Positions 5,894 through 8,642 of a DNA stretch of 8,642 bases are shown one piece after another; positions within the stretch are counted from its first letter, which is position 1; every line of letters begins with the position of its first letter. The translations under genes and the position numbers were made by a program. Source of the DNA: DATLHO01 sp035539855 (GTDB lineage: Bacteria > Bacteroidota > Ignavibacteria > OLB7); assembly GCA_035539855.1 (NCBI GenBank), contig DATLHO010000010.1:1-8642 (forward strand). Direction: 5' to 3'. The notes below the pieces were generated by a model, which worked only from the letters and a program-made list of their open reading frames with translations, made no database searches and had not been told where the DNA came from.

Positions 5894-7729
5894 GTGACTG
5901 CTCTTCCCTCCCTCGGCTCCAAACCATCCGGCGACGCGAAGCGTACGGCCAGATACATCTTCATCACCGGCGGCGTCGTCTCGTCGCTCGGCAAGGGGAT
6001 TACGTCGGCCTCGCTGGCGATGCTCCTGAAGTCGCGCGGCCTGAAGGTCACGATCCAGAAGTTCGATCCGTACATCAACGTCGACCCCGGCACGATGTCG
6101 CCGTACCAGCACGGCGAGGTCTTCGTGACCGACGACGGGGCGGAGACCGATCTGGACCTCGGGCACTACGAGCGGTTCCTGAACCAGTCGATGACGCAGA
6201 AGAACAACACGACGACCGGGCAGGTGTACTTCGAGGTCATCACCCGCGAGCGGCGTGGCGACTACCTCGGCAAGACCGTCCAGGTGATCCCGCACATCAC
6301 CGACGAGATCACGCGCCGCATGACCGCCCTCGGCGACACCGGGATGTACGACATCATCCTCGTCGAGATCGGCGGCACCGTCGGCGACATCGAGTCGCTG
6401 CCGTTCCTGGAGGCCACCCGACAGCTCGACCAGAAGCTCGGCCGCGGACGCGCGCTGCACATCCACCTGACGTACGTGCCGTACATCGCCGCCGCCGGCG
6501 AGCTCAAGACCAAGCCGACGCAGCATTCGGTCAAGACGATGCTCGAGATCGGCATCCAGCCTGACGTCCTCGTCTGCCGCTCGGAGCACAAGCTCTCGAA
6601 GGAGATCCGCGAGAAGATCGCGCTGTTCTGCAACGTCGATCGCGACTCGGTCTTCGAGGGACGCGACGCCAGCACCATCTACGAGGTGCCGGTCATCTAC
6701 GCGCAGCAGGGACTCGACGAGATCGTCCTGCGCAAGCTCGGACTCGAGGCCGGCGATCGCGATCTGAAGCTGTGGTCGAAGCTCGTCAAGCGCATCAAGA
6801 GTCCCGCCAACGGCGCGGTGAGCATCGGCATCTGCGGCAAGTACACGCAGTACCAGGACGCCTACAAGTCGATCATCGAGGCGTTCATCCACGCCGGCGC
6901 GTCGAACAACGTCAAGGTCGACCTGCACTGGATTGACTCCGAGGAGCTCAAGTCCGACGCCGACGTCCGCCGCGCGCTCAAGGGACTGCATGGACTGCTC
7001 GTCGCGCCGGGCTTCGGCTCGCGTGGCGTCGAGGGGAAGATCCGCGCCATCCGCTACGTCCGCGACAACGGCATCCCGTTCTTCGGCATCTGCCTCGGCA
7101 TGCAGTGCGCCGTCATCGAGTACGCGCGCAACGTCTGCGGTCTGAAGGAGGCCAACTCGACCGAGTTCGCGAAGACGACCGAGAACGTCATCGACCTGAT
7201 GCTCGAGCAGAAGGACGTGACCGACAAGGGCGGCACGATGCGCCTCGGCAGCTACCCCTGCATCATCACGAAGAAGACGAAGACGCTCGCGGCGTACCGC
7301 GAGCAGTTCATCACCGAACGGCACCGCCATCGCTACGAGGTCAACAACGCCTTCCGCGAGATGCTCGAGTCCAACGGACTGACCCTCAGCGGCGTCTCGC
7401 CCGACGGCAAGCTCGTCGAGATGATCGAGATCCCCGGGCACCCGTTCTTCATCGGATGCCAGTTCCACCCGGAGCTCAAGTCACGACTGCTCGCCCCGCA
7501 CCCGCTGTTCAACGCGTTCGTCAAGGCGTCGCTGGCGCACCGCGGAACGGTCGCCGCGGAGAAGCCACGCGCGAGCGCGAAGAAGCCGCGCCGCGAGGTC
7601 AAGGACGATCTGCCGGAGATCAACAGCGGCGCGTCGACCTCGAAGGCGCCGAGCAACGCCGACGTGCCGCCGCGAAACGGCGTGCACAAGGCGGCGAGGA
7701 CTCGAACGAAGGCGACGAAGACGCGCTAG
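5894..7729 (+). CDS. pyrG: CTP synthase (glutamine-hydrolysing)
   Basis: This 611-residue enzyme makes CTP from UTP, ATP and glutamine, the last step of de novo pyrimidine nucleotide synthesis. The synthetase domain (about 20-290) has GGVVSSLGKGI (P-loop K34), INVDPGTMSP, DLDLGHYERF (metal ligand D88) and EIGGTVGDIESLPF (E158). The glutaminase domain (about 305-553) has the oxyanion-loop PGFGSRGVEGK, nucleophile C400 in FGICLGMQCA, and H525/E527 in FHPE. All catalytic residues are therefore present. The GTG at 5894 is the only usual start codon before the conserved YIFITGG and leaves an extension of about 16 residues relative to E. coli. No Shine-Dalgarno is visible. Compared with about 545 residues in E. 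coli, a 58-residue tail (554-611), rich in Lys, Arg, Ala, Ser and Pro, is added and looks disordered. The gene is monocistronic between two strong terminators. Confidence 0.97.
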   Translation: MTALPSLGSKPSGDAKRTARYIFITGGVVSSLGKGITSASLAMLLKSRGLKVTIQKFDPYINVDPGTMSPYQHGEVFVTDDGAETDLDLGHYERFLNQSMTQKNNTTTGQVYFEVITRERRGDYLGKTVQVIPHITDEITRRMTALGDTGMYDIILVEIGGTVGDIESLPFLEATRQLDQKLGRGRALHIHLTYVPYIAAAGELKTKPTQHSVKTMLEIGIQPDVLVCRSEHKLSKEIREKIALFCNVDRDSVFEGRDASTIYEVPVIYAQQGLDEIVLRKLGLEAGDRDLKLWSKLVKRIKSPANGAVSIGICGKYTQYQDAYKSIIEAFIHAGASNNVKVDLHWIDSEELKSDADVRRALKGLHGLLVAPGFGSRGVEGKIRAIRYVRDNGIPFFGICLGMQCAVIEYARNVCGLKEANSTEFAKTTENVIDLMLEQKDVTDKGGTMRLGSYPCIITKKTKTLAAYREQFITERHRHRYEVNNAFREMLESNGLTLSGVSPDGKLVEMIEIPGHPFFIGCQFHPELKSRLLAPHPLFNAFVKASLAHRGTVAAEKPRASAKKPRREVKDDLPEINSGASTSKAPSNADVPPRNGVHKAARTRTKATKTR

Positions 7730-7757
7730 AGCCGGAGGCTTCGGTTCGCAGACAGTA

Positions 7758-7805
7758 CGACAAGGGCACGACGATCATCGATCGCCGTGCCCTTGTCGGT
7801 TTCTC
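7758..7805 (+). terminator. Intrinsic terminator after pyrG
   Basis: A perfect 13-bp stem joins 7758-7770 (CGACAAGGGCACG) with 7786-7798, with a smaller 4-bp stem inside the loop, followed by the T-rich run GTTTCTCT. It lies 28 nt after the pyrG stop. The gene on the opposite strand converges and ends at 7860, so the hairpin may also stop that transcript, although its own downstream tract on that strand is less T-rich. Confidence 0.85.
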
Positions 7806-7859
7806 TCGCGCGCCGTGCCCGGGTCGGTCACGCCGAGCCGCCGGATCGGGCGCTGGCGA

Positions 7860-8642
7860 TCACTGCACGATCAGCCGCGCCACGGCCTGCTCGCCGCGGT
7901 CGGTGCGAACGGCGACGAGGTAGGCGCCCTGCCCGACGCCGTCGAGGTCGGCGGCGACGCTCTGCTCGCCGGCGCCGCGCTCCTCCTCGTGCAGCAGATG
8001 GCGCAGGTACCGGCCGTTGACGTCGTGCAGCGTGACCATCACCGATCGCGGCTCGCTCAGCCGGAAGCCGATCGTCGTGCTCCCGTGAGCAGGGTTCGGA
8101 CTTGCCATCGCCGCGTTGACCGCGCCGGAGGAGACCCGGCAGAGCTCGAGGTAGCTGGGGCGGCCGGCGATCCGGTCGCACGCCTCCTCGACCGATCCGT
8201 TCTTCTCCTGCACCTCGCAGATCGCCGAGAGCTCGCTCTCGAGCGACGCGCGGTAGCGATGCGGCAGGGCCTCGATGAACTCCTTCGTCGGCGCATACCA
8301 CAGGCAGATATCGGCGCCGCGACGGATGCTCGTTCCCTCGATCAGCCCGTCGTCGAAGCGGAAGTACACCGGCACGAGGCGCCCGAGCATGTGCGACATC
8401 GCGCGGTTGATTCCGTCGATCGTCGTGATCGATCGCGTCGCGCTGCGGAACGCCTCCAGAGGCTCCGTGCGCAGCACCGCGTCGCCCTCGTAGGAGGCGA
8501 GCGTCGGCGCGTTCCGGAAGAAGATCAGGCTGGAGCCCTCGTTGCGCAGATCCCAGCGACGCTGGTTGACGATGACGATCGGCGCGATCGGCAGCGGCTT
8601 CTCGTTGACGTCGACCTCCACGGGCGCGAACCTCGTCATCTC
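7860..8642 (-). CDS. Secreted protein with type IX secretion (Por) C-terminal sorting domain, 5' partial
   Basis: This frame is open to the right window edge and has no signal peptide at the ATG at 8639, so its true start lies outside the window. Numbering from that Met, residues 1-170 match no family I recognise; they include a strand-like IAPIVIVNQRRW, FIEALPHRYRASLESEL and four cysteines (C112, C141, C154, C167) that could form disulfides outside the cell. Residues 178-259 fit a T9SS type A sorting domain: MASPNPAHG at the entry, IGFRLSE, VMVTLHDVNGRYLRHLL (the lyDvnGr motif), then GQGAYLVAVRTDRG and a last strand VARLIVQ running to the stop codon. In the family, this domain directs export through the outer membrane and is usually cleaved, often with attachment to the surface. 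A FlgD-like Ig fold is the main alternative. The sorting-domain call is strong; the cargo function is unknown. Confidence 0.82.
   Translation of the reverse strand, partial: EMTRFAPVEVDVNEKPLPIAPIVIVNQRRWDLRNEGSSLIFFRNAPTLASYEGDAVLRTEPLEAFRSATRSITTIDGINRAMSHMLGRLVPVYFRFDDGLIEGTSIRRGADICLWYAPTKEFIEALPHRYRASLESELSAICEVQEKNGSVEEACDRIAGRPSYLELCRVSSGAVNAAMASPNPAHGSTTIGFRLSEPRSVMVTLHDVNGRYLRHLLHEEERGAGEQSVAADLDGVGQGAYLVAVRTDRGEQAVARLIVQ

Noticed and set aside
5111..7468. A 785-codon open frame on the minus strand opposite the 2TM gene and pyrG.
   Set aside because: It is antisense to two well-recognised genes, crosses a terminator and a promoter gap, and its Leu/Val/Asp/Arg/Glu-rich translation is what GC-rich antisense codons give. 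No domain is seen.

Overview
The window is a GC-rich stretch of bacterial chromosome, roughly two-thirds G+C by eye. It encodes housekeeping and cell-envelope functions, with seven recognisable protein genes, one small four-cysteine ORF and no RNA genes, mobile elements or CRISPR arrays. Two features point to the Bacteroidota/Chlorobiota (FCB) side of the tree: a C-terminal type IX secretion (Por) sorting domain on the last gene, and an OmpA lipoprotein with the propeller, carboxypeptidase-regulatory and OmpA-C domain order typical of that group. The high GC is unusual for classical Bacteroidetes. It would fit a high-GC Kapabacteria/Ignavibacteria-like or Rhodothermia-like lineage, but this placement is inference.

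Layout. (1) 2-1597, plus: the 3' part of a BchD/ChlD-type chelatase subunit (degenerate AAA+ end, acidic/proline linker, VWA domain with an intact MIDAS). (2) 4241-1575, minus: a tight envelope operon running outer-membrane beta-barrel, then PorE-like OmpA lipoprotein (16-nt gap), then a 56-residue four-cysteine protein that starts inside the OmpA stop codon (ATGA overlap, strong Shine-Dalgarno) and ends 23 nt inside the chelatase gene on the opposite strand. (3) 4242-4316: a 75-nt divergent promoter region. (4) 4317-5719, plus: exodeoxyribonuclease III, a 65-nt spacer with three mutually exclusive hairpin arms, and a 2TM-domain membrane protein closed by a strong intrinsic terminator. (5) 5894-7729, plus: CTP synthase (pyrG) with its own likely promoter, an unusual basic C-terminal tail, and a strong terminator. 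(6) 8642-7860, minus: the C-terminal part of a secreted protein ending in a T9SS sorting domain, converging on pyrG.

Functional picture. The barrel and OmpA-type lipoprotein probably work at the outer membrane and peptidoglycan, and their domain order is reminiscent of T9SS accessory proteins. The last gene is a candidate T9SS cargo. The exonuclease (base-excision repair), CTP synthase (pyrimidine synthesis) and chelatase subunit (tetrapyrrole metallation or a related MoxR/VWA activity) are independent core functions. No gap exceeds 300 bases: the longest (5720-5893) holds a terminator and a likely promoter. I see no complete novel defence or mobile system; the most unusual elements are the small cysteine protein, the TPR-less PorE-like operon, the alternating hairpin and the pyrG tail.
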